Positions 34,942 to 41,750 of a stretch of 41,750 bases of DNA are shown piece by piece. The notes under the pieces were generated by a model, which was given only the letters and a program-made list of their open reading frames with translations, was not told the DNA's origin and did not search any database. Numbering within the stretch: the stretch's first letter is position 1; each line of letters opens with the position of its first letter. Both the position numbers and the translations under genes were made by a program. This DNA comes from Oricola nitratireducens (GTDB lineage: Bacteria; Pseudomonadota; Alphaproteobacteria; Rhizobiales; Rhizobiaceae): positions 1-41,750 of the forward strand of contig NZ_JACZCS010000046.1 in assembly GCF_014904745.1 (NCBI RefSeq), given 5' to 3'.

Positions 34942-36621
34942 TCAGGCGATCTTCATGGCGCGGCGGTTGCGGAAAAGCAACGCCGGGACGAGCGCCGCAA
35001 GAGCGAAGCCAAGGAAGGGCAGCAGCATCTGCAGGAAGGCATAGATGCCGATGATGCGCCGGTTGCCGCCGGCTCCGAGCGCGACGGCCTCGGTGGTGAT
35101 CGTCACCAGCCGTCCGGCGCCGATCAGCACCGTCGGCAGATACTGGCCGACGGAAACCGCGAAGCCGACGGCCATCGCCGCGAGAATGGCGCGCGACAGC
35201 ATCGGCAGGCGGATGGCGAGAAAGGTCGTTCCGCGTCCCTTGCCGAGGCCGGCGGCGATCGCCTCGTAACGCCGGTCGAAGGCACGCCAGGGCGCCGACA
35301 GCGACAGGAAGACATAGGGCAGGACGAAGACGAGATGGACGAAGACCAGCGCCGCCCAGTTGGCGCCGACGCCGCCGTGAACGAGGAACAGTTTCAGCCC
35401 GAAGACGAAGCCCGCCTGCGGCACGAGCAGCGGCAGGTAGATGAAGAGCAGAGCGCGGTTGCCGCCGCTGCGCCCGGTTTCCTGTTCGCGCGCGAGGCTG
35501 GCGACGACGATCAGCGCCGAGAGCACGGTTGCGGCAAGACCGACCGTGACCGTCGTCGTCAGGGGATCGCCGATGCCCGGCAGGGTCTGCTGCCAGCCGC
35601 GCAGCGACAGGGACGCGGGCAGCACATGCGGGAATTGCCAGAGGCCCGAGACCGACCAGAGCGCCAGCAGGCCAAGCCCGCCGAAGATCGCGATCGCCGT
35701 CGTCGCCATGGCGAGAAGCGCGACCATGCGGATGCCGGCATCGGCCCGAAAACGCGGGCCACGTTCGCATAGGCGCATCGTCGCCATGGCGCAGAGTTTT
35801 TCGAGGCCGAACCAGATCAGAAGCGCGGCGAGCGTGACGCCAAGCTGCAGGACCGCGCCCGCCGACGCCATGAAACGCGCGGTGAGCTCGGGATCGTTCA
35901 TCCACTGGACGAGGCGGACCGGCAGGGAGGCCGGAGTGGTCGGGCCGAGGATGACGGCGACGTCGACGGCGGAACTGGCAAAGGCAATCACGGCAGAGAC
36001 GGCGAGCCGGATCTGGCGATAGATCGCCGGCCACGTGGTGAACAGGAAGCCGGCGACTCGGCCGTAGCCGAGCGAGCCGGCGAGCCGGTTCGAGGCGGCA
36101 AGCGGCACCTGCGGCAAGGCGGCAAGCGTGATCAGGAGGAGAAACGGCACCTCCTTGACGATCAGCCCGGCCATCAGGGACAGGCCGAGCGAATCGTTGA
36201 CGATCAGCCAGTCGGGCGGGCGCGTCCAGCCGGTCGCCCAAGGCGAAACAAGCCGGGCGAGAAAGCCGGATGGCGCGATCATGAAAGCAAGACCGAAGGC
36301 GGCCGCCGCATGCGGGACGGCGAGCAGCGGCGAAACGAGCGACTGGATGAGGCGGAAGGTCCGCGTCTCCGACCAGCCGCCGACGAAAAGCGCGACCAGC
36401 GCGGTGGAGATCGCGGCCGTGACGACGCCGCTCGCCAGCGCAATCAGACAGGACCGCAGCAAGCCCGGCTGACCAAGAACGATGCGGAACGGCTCAAGCG
36501 AGATTTCGCTGCCGCCGAGCGCCGGCAGGTAGCCGAATGCCGGCGCCAGCGTCCCGGCAAGACCGGCGATCACCGGCAGGGCAAGGACGGCGATCGCCAG
36601 AAGGGGCGCGAAACGGAGCAC
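34942..36621 (-). CDS. Two-domain ABC transporter permease (YnjC-like)
   Basis: A 559-residue permease made of two fused BPD-type transmembrane domains (about 60-265 and 345-555), roughly twelve helices in all. The second copy keeps an EAA-like loop (RYEAIAAGLGKGRGTTFLAIRLPML). Fused permeases of this size are found in the YnjBCD and ThiP-type importers. The start is GTG at 36621 with no strong ribosome-binding site. It follows the binding-protein gene after 30 bases. Confidence 0.9.
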   Translation of the reverse strand: MLRFAPLLAIAVLALPVIAGLAGTLAPAFGYLPALGGSEISLEPFRIVLGQPGLLRSCLIALASGVVTAAISTALVALFVGGWSETRTFRLIQSLVSPLLAVPHAAAAFGLAFMIAPSGFLARLVSPWATGWTRPPDWLIVNDSLGLSLMAGLIVKEVPFLLLITLAALPQVPLAASNRLAGSLGYGRVAGFLFTTWPAIYRQIRLAVSAVIAFASSAVDVAVILGPTTPASLPVRLVQWMNDPELTARFMASAGAVLQLGVTLAALLIWFGLEKLCAMATMRLCERGPRFRADAGIRMVALLAMATTAIAIFGGLGLLALWSVSGLWQFPHVLPASLSLRGWQQTLPGIGDPLTTTVTVGLAATVLSALIVVASLAREQETGRSGGNRALLFIYLPLLVPQAGFVFGLKLFLVHGGVGANWAALVFVHLVFVLPYVFLSLSAPWRAFDRRYEAIAAGLGKGRGTTFLAIRLPMLSRAILAAMAVGFAVSVGQYLPTVLIGAGRLVTITTEAVALGAGGNRRIIGIYAFLQMLLPFLGFALAALVPALLFRNRRAMKIA

Positions 36622-36651
36622 GGACGGGCCCGACGGTACGCCGCCGGGCGC

Positions 36652-37872
36652 CTAGTTGGCGACGCCGTAGCGCGCGGCCCATTCCTCCTCGATCATCGCC
36701 ATCCAGGAGGGATGCGGTTCGGGCAGCGTCGGGCCGAGTTCATCGGGCTTCAGCGTCGCGATGCCGAGATCAAGTTTCTCGAAGCGGGCACGGTCCTTAT
36801 CGGAGAGCCGGTCCATCGCCAGAACGGTCGGGTCGCCCCAGATGCCCGGATCCTGCTTGCGCGCCTGGGCTTCCGGCGAGAGCAGGAAATTGGCGGTCAC
36901 GAGCGCGCCGGCCTTGGCGGCGGCGTTGTAGGGGATGGCAACGAAATGCGTGTTCGAGAGCGTGCCACCGGAGAAGGTGAAGGACCGCACCTTGTCCGGC
37001 AGCAGGTCGTTGGCAATCGCGCTCGACGCCTCGGCCGGGTTGAAGGCGAAGGTGATGTCGAGTTCACCGTCTGCGAGCAACTGGCTCATCGAGGGATAGT
37101 CCTTCGGAAAGGCCTTGGCGCTGCGCCACAGATAGGGATGCAATTGGTCGAGATAATCGAAGAGCGGCTTCGTCAGGCCGGCGAATTCGTCAGGCTTGAC
37201 CGGCTCAAGCAACTTCGCCGGATCGGCGATCTTTTCCGACAGGACCTGCTTCAGGAAGGTCGAGCCGATGAAATCCGGCGGCTGCGGATAGGAGAAGCGA
37301 CCGGGCTGTTGTTTTGCCCAAGCGAGCAGTTCGTCGGCGGAATCCGGCAGGCCGGAGGCATCGGTGCGGGCGCTGTCGTAGAAGAAAACCAGCTTCGCCA
37401 TGCCCCAGGGCGATTCCATGCCATCGGTTGGAATGGTGAAGTCGGTGGTGACCGTCGGCTTCGTTTCGGCATCGACATAGCGCCAGTTCGGCAATTGCGT
37501 CGCCCAGCCCGGTTCGTAGAGCAGGCCCTGGCGCTTCATGGAGGCGAAATTTTCGCCGTTGATCCAGATCAGGTCGATGGTACCGCCCGTATCCTTGCCG
37601 GCGGCTTTCTCGGTGACGACGGTGGCCACCGCATTGGCCGTGTCGTCGAGCTTCACATGCACCAGCTTGACGCCGAAGCGTTGCTGCAGTTCCTCGCCGA
37701 CCCAGCCGATATAGGCGTTGATGTTCTGCGAGCCGCCCCAGGCATTCCAGTAGACGGTTTCGCCCTTCGCGTCCTTGAGCACGGCGTCCCAATCCGCCGG
37801 ATTGACCTCGGCGGCGGTGGCAAGAGTGGTGGACAGAGCGAACGCGGCGAGCGCGGCCAGGACGGTTTTCAT
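36652..37872 (-). CDS. ABC transporter substrate-binding protein (YnjB-like)
   Basis: A periplasmic binding protein of 406 residues. The signal peptide is clear (MKTVLAALAAFALSTTLATAA, cleavage near residue 21). The mature part begins with VYWNAWGGSQNINAYIGWV, the mark of the YnjB family. It heads a three-gene operon (binding protein, fused permease, ATPase). The ligand is unknown: the related ThiB binds thiamine, but this protein is longer and no TPP riboswitch precedes it. ATG 37872 has AGGGG about 7 bases upstream. Confidence 0.88.
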   Translation of the reverse strand: MKTVLAALAAFALSTTLATAAEVNPADWDAVLKDAKGETVYWNAWGGSQNINAYIGWVGEELQQRFGVKLVHVKLDDTANAVATVVTEKAAGKDTGGTIDLIWINGENFASMKRQGLLYEPGWATQLPNWRYVDAETKPTVTTDFTIPTDGMESPWGMAKLVFFYDSARTDASGLPDSADELLAWAKQQPGRFSYPQPPDFIGSTFLKQVLSEKIADPAKLLEPVKPDEFAGLTKPLFDYLDQLHPYLWRSAKAFPKDYPSMSQLLADGELDITFAFNPAEASSAIANDLLPDKVRSFTFSGGTLSNTHFVAIPYNAAAKAGALVTANFLLSPEAQARKQDPGIWGDPTVLAMDRLSDKDRARFEKLDLGIATLKPDELGPTLPEPHPSWMAMIEEEWAARYGVAN

Positions 37873-37909
37873 GAAGGGTCCCCTCGAAGACACATGCGGA
37901 TGCGGGAGA

Positions 37910-37937
37910 CCATAGAAGGGCGCGCGGCGAGGTCAAT
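37910..37937 (-). promoter_or_regulatory. Possible promoter of the YnjBCD-like operon
   Basis: On the minus strand ATTGAC (37937-37932), 16 bases, CTATGG (37915-37910). It would give a leader of about 30 bases before the binding-protein gene. Confidence 0.4.
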
Positions 37938-37983
37938 CGCGCTCGCCCTACACGCTTTGTCACATTCCGGTGAAAGGAGCGCG

Positions 37984-38406
37984 TCAGTCGCGCTGGGCGA
38001 TGGCGATCTTCTTGACCAGCTTTTCGGGCTGCGGGCGATCGAGATCGACGGCGAGCAGGCCGTTCTTCAGCTCGGCGCCCAGAACGCGCATGCCATCGGC
38101 GAGCACAAAAGCCTTCTGGAACTGGCGCGCGGCGATGCCGCGGTGAAGAAACTCGCGCGGTTCCTCGTCCTCGGTCTGCCGGCCACGGATGACGAGCTGC
38201 GAATCCTCGGTGGATATATCGAGATCGTCGATCGAAAAACCCGCGACGGCGAGCGTGATGCGCAGGACCTCGTTGCCGTCCTTGACCAGCCGTTCGATGT
38301 TGTAGGGGGGATAGCCGTCGGCGCTCTTGGCGATGCGCTCGAGCGATTTCTCAATGGTCTCGAAACCGACAAGCAACGGGCTCGAAAACGTCGGGACGCG
38401 CGACAT
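37984..38406 (-). CDS. Small heat-shock protein, Hsp20/IbpA family
   Basis: ATP-independent chaperone of 140 residues that holds unfolding proteins. The alpha-crystallin domain runs from about 33 to 128 (PPYNIERLVKDGNEVLRITLAVAGF, then NGLLAVDLDRP as the end motif). The N-terminus SRVPTFSSPLLVGFETIEKSLERI is of the rhizobial class A type. Two ATGs lie 6 bases apart (38412 and 38406); the second has AAGGA seven bases upstream. The promoter looks sigma-32-like and the leader can form a ROSE-like hairpin (separate entries). Confidence 0.92.
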   Translation of the reverse strand: MSRVPTFSSPLLVGFETIEKSLERIAKSADGYPPYNIERLVKDGNEVLRITLAVAGFSIDDLDISTEDSQLVIRGRQTEDEEPREFLHRGIAARQFQKAFVLADGMRVLGAELKNGLLAVDLDRPQPEKLVKKIAIAQRD

Positions 38407-38412
38407 GTCCAT

Positions 38413-38467
38413 GTCCTTCCTTGCAAAGCGACACTTGCGGCGAACCCGTTGGTGGCATTCGCCGGCG
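38413..38467 (-). promoter_or_regulatory. hsp20 leader, candidate RNA thermometer
   Basis: The predicted leader can form GGCGAA/UUCGCC (6 bp) and, next to the start codon, UCGCUU-UGC-AAGGA in which one G is bulged and the AAGGA is paired. The UCGCU/AGGA pairing with a bulged G copies the core of rhizobial ROSE elements. A second AAGGA just downstream stays free, which weakens the case. Confidence 0.35.
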
Positions 38468-38473
38468 CCCTTG

Positions 38474-38502
38474 ATATGGTCCGTCGGTCAAACGATTGCA
38501 AG
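38474..38502 (-). promoter_or_regulatory. Heat-shock (sigma-32 type) promoter of hsp20
   Basis: On the minus strand CTTGCA (38502-38497), 17 bases, CCATAT (38479-38474). CTTG plus a CCAT-type -10 fits RpoH promoters. It predicts a leader of about 55-60 bases. Confidence 0.5.
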
Positions 38503-38523
38503 CAACCAGCCGGCAGGAGTGCC

Positions 38524-39465
38524 ATGTCCGACAGACGCGCCATCATCATCGACACCGACCCCGGGCAGGACGACGCGCTCGCCATCCTGCTGGCGCTTGC
38601 GAGCGAGGAGTTCGAGGTCATCGGGATCACTACGGTGGCGGGCAACGTGCCGCTGCCGCTGACCGAGAAAAACGCCCGCAAGATCTGCGAATTGGCCGGC
38701 AAGCCGGAGACGAGGGTCTTCGCCGGTGCTTCGCGGCCACTCGTGCGCGACCTCGTGACGGCGGAATATGTGCACGGCAAGAGCGGCCTCGACGGCCCCG
38801 ACCTGCCGGAACCGGCGATGCCGCTGCAAGCGCAACACGGCGTCGACTTCATCGTCGAGACGCTGCGCGAGCGCGCTTCCGGCGAGGTGGCGCTGTGCAC
38901 GCTCGGGCCGCTGACCAATATCGCGCTGGCGCTGGTCAAGGCGCCCGACATCGCGCCAAAGATCCGCGAGATCGTGATGATGGGCGGCGGATTCTTCGAG
39001 GGCGGCAACACGACGCCGGCGGCCGAATTCAACATCTATGTCGATCCGCATGCCGCGGCGACCGTGTTCAAGTCGGGCGTCCCCATCACGATGATCCCGC
39101 TCGACTGCACCCACAAGGCGCTGACGACGCACGAGCGCATCGACGCGATGCGGGCGCAGGGCACGAAGGTGACGACGGCCGCGGCCGAGCTGATCGATTT
39201 CTTCGAACGGTTCGACGAGGATAAATACGGCACCGACGGCGGACCGCTGCACGATCCCTGCGTCATCGCCTGGCTCTTGAAGCCGGACCTGTTTTCCGGC
39301 CGCGATTGCAATGTCGAAATCGAGACCGGGTCGGAACTGACCATGGGCATGACCGTGGTCGACTGGTGGGGCGTCACCGGCCGGGCGAAGAACGCACATG
39401 TACTGCGCGATGTCGACGCCAACGGCTTCTTTGGGCTTCTGACCGAGCGGATCGCGCGGCTTTAG
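38524..39465 (+). CDS. Inosine/uridine-preferring nucleoside hydrolase
   Basis: A 313-residue hydrolase that splits the N-glycosidic bond of ribonucleosides to give base and ribose. The calcium-binding signature IIIDTDPGQDDA is at 7-18 (Asp10, Asp12, Asp16/17). TLGPLTNIALAL, MMGGGFFEGGNTTPAAEFNIYVDPHAA and the active-site HDP (His243, Asp244) are all in place. ATG 38524 has AGGAG 6 bases upstream. It is divergent from hsp20 and its stop overlaps that of the ribokinase gene by 4 bases tail to tail. Whether it prefers purine or pyrimidine nucleosides cannot be read from sequence. Confidence 0.95.
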   Translation: MSDRRAIIIDTDPGQDDALAILLALASEEFEVIGITTVAGNVPLPLTEKNARKICELAGKPETRVFAGASRPLVRDLVTAEYVHGKSGLDGPDLPEPAMPLQAQHGVDFIVETLRERASGEVALCTLGPLTNIALALVKAPDIAPKIREIVMMGGGFFEGGNTTPAAEFNIYVDPHAAATVFKSGVPITMIPLDCTHKALTTHERIDAMRAQGTKVTTAAAELIDFFERFDEDKYGTDGGPLHDPCVIAWLLKPDLFSGRDCNVEIETGSELTMGMTVVDWWGVTGRAKNAHVLRDVDANGFFGLLTERIARL

Positions 39466-40346
39466 AGTTCGCTTCGGTACGGAATCGCCGGCTGGGCGCC
39501 GGGCTTGAGACACGTGGCCGCGCCGGCGCGCACGGCAAGATCGAGCGCGTCCGGCCAGGCCATGCCCTCCGCCAATCCCGCGGCAAGATAGCCACAGAAG
39601 GTGTCGCCCGCACCCACCGTATCGACCGTCTCGATCACCGGGGCGGCGGCGCGGAACTCGCCGTCGCCCGTCAGCGCGACCGCGCCGTCCGGCCCGAGCG
39701 TGACGACGAGCGCGTTGCCCGATTTTTCCACGAAGGCCCGCATGCGCGCCGCGCGATCATCTCCGGGCAGCCGCATCGCCGCGGCCATCAGGTCGAATTC
39801 GGTCTCGTTGGCGACGACGATGTCGGCGAGCGGCGCCAGCGCCGGCACATCGTCCGTATAGGGCGCGATGTTGAGGACGGACGTCGCGCCGGCGTGGCGC
39901 AGCGCCGCCGACACGGTTTCCGCGGGGATTTCCATTTGCAGGAGGACGATGTCGCCGGTCTCCGGTTTCCGGGCCGTCACGTCGGCTGGCGCGACACGGC
40001 CGTTCGCGCCGGCGACGACGGCAATGACGTTTTCGCCCTTCAGGTGATCGACCATGATCAGGGCGACGCCGGTGGAAATGTCAGCGACGGTTTTCACACG
40101 GGAGAGATCGACGCCGCCGCCGCGCAACAGTTCCAGCGCGCCGTCCGCCTGGGCATCGGCGCCAACCGCACCGATCATCGCCACCTCGGCGCCGGCGCGG
40201 CGTGCGGCAAGCGCCTGGTTGGCGCCCTTGCCGCCGGGCGCGGTGACAAAGGACGGGCCGCGCACGGTTTCGCCCGGCGCCGGCAGGCGCTCGACACGGG
40301 CGATCAGGTCGAGATTTATCGATCCCGGAACGACGATCACGGGCAC
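39462..40346 (-). CDS. rbsK: Ribokinase (PfkB family)
   Basis: A 294-residue sugar kinase phosphorylating ribose at O5. Seen: GSINLDLIARV, GGKGANQALAARRAGA (PfkB signature 1), ANETEFD, and DTVGAGDTFCGYLAAGLAEG (signature 2, catalytic Asp248). The start is GTG at 40346, with GGAGG 5 bases upstream. No ribose transporter adjoins; the tail-to-tail neighbour is a nucleoside hydrolase, which would supply ribose. Other PfkB sugars cannot be excluded, but the N-terminus and the GGKGANQA form favour ribokinase. Confidence 0.92.
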   Translation of the reverse strand: MPVIVVPGSINLDLIARVERLPAPGETVRGPSFVTAPGGKGANQALAARRAGAEVAMIGAVGADAQADGALELLRGGGVDLSRVKTVADISTGVALIMVDHLKGENVIAVVAGANGRVAPADVTARKPETGDIVLLQMEIPAETVSAALRHAGATSVLNIAPYTDDVPALAPLADIVVANETEFDLMAAAMRLPGDDRAARMRAFVEKSGNALVVTLGPDGAVALTGDGEFRAAAPVIETVDTVGAGDTFCGYLAAGLAEGMAWPDALDLAVRAGAATCLKPGAQPAIPYRSEL

Positions 40347-40460
40347 TCTCCTCCGGTCGGATTCGCGGCCGTCAAGCTAGTGGTTTTCCGGCCCCGATGC
40401 CAACCGCGCGCCGCACCGGAAATTTCGCAGCAAATTCTTGGCCGAAGCGCTGCAATGCCG

Positions 40461-40489
40461 TTGACTTGGCCCGCGCAGCCCCTTAAACG
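40461..40489 (+). promoter_or_regulatory. Possible tRNA-Leu promoter
   Basis: TTGACT (40461-40466), 17 bases, TAAACG (40484-40489), ending 20 bases before the tRNA. The -35 is good, the -10 poor. Confidence 0.4.
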
Positions 40490-40509
40490 ATGCCGCCTAG
40501 CCAAACCGT

Positions 40510-40594
40510 GCCCAGATGGCGGAATTGGTAGACGCGCACGGTTCAGGTCCGTGTGCCGCAAGGCGTGGAGGTTCGAGTCCTCTTCTGGGCACCA
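40510..40594 (+). tRNA. tRNA-Leu (anticodon CAG)
   Basis: An 85-base class II tRNA. The acceptor stem GCCCAGA pairs with TCTGGGC, followed by A and an encoded CCA end. The anticodon stem CACGG/CCGTG encloses TTCAGGT with anticodon CAG at 40544-40546, reading CUG, a frequent Leu codon in this GC-rich genome. A long variable arm (TGCCGCAAGGCGT) and the T-loop TTCGAGT are present. A T-rich stretch follows at once. No integrase or repeat of the 3' end is nearby. Confidence 0.98.
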
Positions 40595-40688
40595 TTTCTT
40601 TTTCGCTGCATTCCCTGACCGTCCTTGGCGGAATCACCGGACCCGGCGTCCTGCCTCCCGGTAGCGGCGGCGAAACACCTAGTAGCTC

Positions 40689-41609
40689 CTATTCCCATTC
40701 CATTTCGGAGAAGACCTGCTGGGCGTTGCGCCGCGACAGCGCGTCGAATTGCGTCAGATGGGCAAAGGCCGACTGGTCGACCTCGACCGAACCGATCATG
40801 TCACCGCCGGCATCGATGTGTTCGGCGATGCGGGCGCGCAGATTGGCGAGGTAGTCATACGTGTCGGCCTTCGCGCGAGCGAGGGTCGTCGCGTGGCCGT
40901 GACCGGGCACGACATGCTCCGGCTCCAGGGCGGCGAAGCTGTCGAAGGCTTCCAGCCACGGGCCGGACAGCGACTGCGGGCCGACGCCGAGAATGCGTTC
41001 GACGAAAACGATGTCGCCAGCAAACACGGTGTCGCGCGCGGCGACCCAGACATAGCTGTCTCCGGGTGTGTGCGCGGCGCCCGGATGGACGACCTTGAAA
41101 TCCAGTCCGCCCAGCGAGAAAGCGTATTCATCGTCGAAAACGGTATCGGCATAGACCGGCTCCGTGCCGGCAAGCGCATCGCCGATGAGTGTCTCCAGCA
41201 TGGTGAACTGCATCGACTGGCGGTCGCTCTGGTCGGCGACGGCATCGGCGGATGCGATGATGGTCGCGCCTTTCGCCTTCCAGTAGCCGTTGCCGAGCCA
41301 GCGGTGGTCCTGGCCGCCCGTATCGATGACGTATTTGACCGGCTCGTCCGAAATCGAGCGGATCGCCGCGTCGATTTCCTCGGCGCCCTTCCAGCTGCCA
41401 CCGGGGTCGACCAGGACAATACCGTCGCCGGTGACAACGACGCCGAAGGTGGCGTTGTTGGCGAAGTTCTGCGGCGAGCGCTGCTCCATGTCGCCGACGA
41501 GCGCATAGACCCCGTCGGTGACCGGCTGGATTTCGAGACTGCCCGCCGATGCGGCCATGCTGGTTGCGAGAACCGCCGCAGCCGCTATTCCTGTTCGAAG
41601 GAGGGTCAT
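40689..41609 (-). CDS. Secreted MBL-fold protein with altered zinc motif
   Basis: A 306-residue metallo-beta-lactamase-fold protein with a Sec signal (MTLLRTGIAAAAVLATSMAASA, cleavage near 22). Asp68 (VLVDPG), His180 (AAHTPGD), Asp199 (FAGDIVF) and His237 (PGHGH) agree with motifs 1 and 3-5. Motif 2, normally THxHxDHxxGN, reads TGGQDHRWLGN (97-107), so the first metal site is changed. It resembles the SoxH/quinoprotein-relay group of periplasmic hydrolases. Its start overlaps the stop of the next gene as ATGA, so it is co-translated with a thioredoxin-like protein. Function unknown. Confidence 0.85.
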   Translation of the reverse strand: MTLLRTGIAAAAVLATSMAASAGSLEIQPVTDGVYALVGDMEQRSPQNFANNATFGVVVTGDGIVLVDPGGSWKGAEEIDAAIRSISDEPVKYVIDTGGQDHRWLGNGYWKAKGATIIASADAVADQSDRQSMQFTMLETLIGDALAGTEPVYADTVFDDEYAFSLGGLDFKVVHPGAAHTPGDSYVWVAARDTVFAGDIVFVERILGVGPQSLSGPWLEAFDSFAALEPEHVVPGHGHATTLARAKADTYDYLANLRARIAEHIDAGGDMIGSVEVDQSAFAHLTQFDALSRRNAQQVFSEMEWE

Positions 41610-41750
41610 GCCGCGAGCCAGCCTTCCAGCGCCGCGGCGTCTGGCAGTCCGCCGGCATGAACGAGCTTGCCGTCGATGGAGATGCCCGGCGTCGAAACGA
41701 CGCCGGCCATCGCGATTTCGGCGTAATCCGTCACCTTCTCGACGTCGACG
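41606..41750 (-). CDS. Thioredoxin-like (redox-active disulfide protein 2 type), 3' part only
   Basis: The last 47 codons of a gene cut by the window edge. The end DVEKVTDYAEIAMAGVVSTP followed by GISIDGKLVHAG is typical of the small thioredoxin_3/TM0996-like proteins of about 77 residues, with the cis-Pro in VSTPG. The CxxC or CxxS site would be beyond the edge. The stop overlaps the MBL start by 4 bases. Confidence 0.75.
   Translation of the reverse strand, partial: VDVEKVTDYAEIAMAGVVSTPGISIDGKLVHAGGLPDAAALEGWLAA

Noticed and set aside
37873-37983. TPP riboswitch in front of the YnjB-like gene
   Set aside because: The leader lacks the CUGAGA and ACCUGA thi-box elements, so thiamine regulation is not supported.
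36310-38523. A very long open frame on the plus strand continuing upstream of the nucleoside hydrolase
   Set aside because: It runs antisense to the YnjBCD operon and hsp20, which have clear domains and starts. Composition is low-complexity Arg/Gly/Asp, as expected from reading high-GC codons on the wrong strand.
40510-40594. tRNA-Leu as an integration site for a mobile element
   Set aside because: No integrase, no repeat of the tRNA 3' end, and ordinary chromosomal genes on both sides.
40980-41400. Frameshift explaining the odd MBL motif
   Set aside because: The frame is continuous, with matching residues directly before and after the altered motif (YVID and LGN), so the change is substitution, not a shift.
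1-41750. CRISPR arrays, insertion sequences, prophage or toxin-antitoxin genes
   Set aside because: No repeated spacer pattern, transposase, phage or toxin-like frame was seen on either strand.

Overview
The window is about 41.7 kb of GC-rich chromosome from an alphaproteobacterium, most likely order Hyphomicrobiales (Rhizobiales) and close to the Rhizobiaceae. The evidence is the gene content and order: lptC-lptA-lptB-rpoN-hpf-ptsN; an OlsB-type ornithine acyltransferase beside a malic enzyme with a phosphotransacetylase-like tail (tme/maeB), then mutS, glnD, murJ and trpS; an ActS/ActR (RegB/RegA) pair; and an Irr-type iron box. From memory, olsB-tme-mutS-glnD-mviN-trpS has the same order in Sinorhizobium. 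The genus cannot be fixed from the sequence alone.

Layout. 1-5.9 kb (minus strand): the LPS-export genes lptC, lptA and lptB, then sigma-54 (rpoN), the ribosome hibernation factor (hpf), the nitrogen-PTS regulator EIIA-Ntr (ptsN) and a short-chain dehydrogenase. 6.1-14.2 kb (plus): sppA, ihfB, a LapA-domain membrane protein, an ornithine cyclodeaminase-family gene, two RNA methyltransferases and lspA in an overlapping run, an acuI-like reductase and a soluble hybrid histidine kinase. 14.2-15.5 kb: a low-GC islet with an acyltransferase-3 membrane protein. 15.5-28.5 kb: olsB (plus), maeB (minus), then mutS, glnD, murJ, trpS, uspA and an Nfu-type Fe-S protein (plus), closed by a strong bidirectional terminator. 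28.5-34.3 kb: an L,D-transpeptidase lipoprotein, mmcB, the actR/actS redox pair and the helicase hrpB. 34.3-37.9 kb: a YnjBCD-like three-gene ABC importer. 38-40.3 kb: a small heat-shock protein, a nucleoside hydrolase and a ribokinase. 40.5-41.75 kb: tRNA-Leu(CAG), a degenerate MBL-fold protein and the truncated end of a thioredoxin-like gene.

How the parts fit. The left half covers envelope biogenesis and nitrogen/PTS signalling; the middle covers membrane lipids, central carbon, mismatch repair, PII control and peptidoglycan flipping. The nucleoside hydrolase and ribokinase could together turn nucleosides into base plus ribose 5-phosphate. No gene-free stretch exceeds 300 bases; the longest is the 253-base gap 15306-15558.

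I found no prophage, insertion sequence, CRISPR array, defence island or secondary-metabolite cluster, and no clearly new multi-gene system. What deserves a second look is mainly regulatory and small-scale: a near-perfect Irr box on the -10 element of the nfu promoter; a 204-base intergenic region (29149-29352) with a perfect 18-bp palindrome, a CRP-type site and a CtrA-like half-site; a heat-shock promoter with a possible RNA thermometer; an MBL protein lacking the canonical zinc motif; the low-GC acyltransferase islet; and a 35-codon membrane microprotein.
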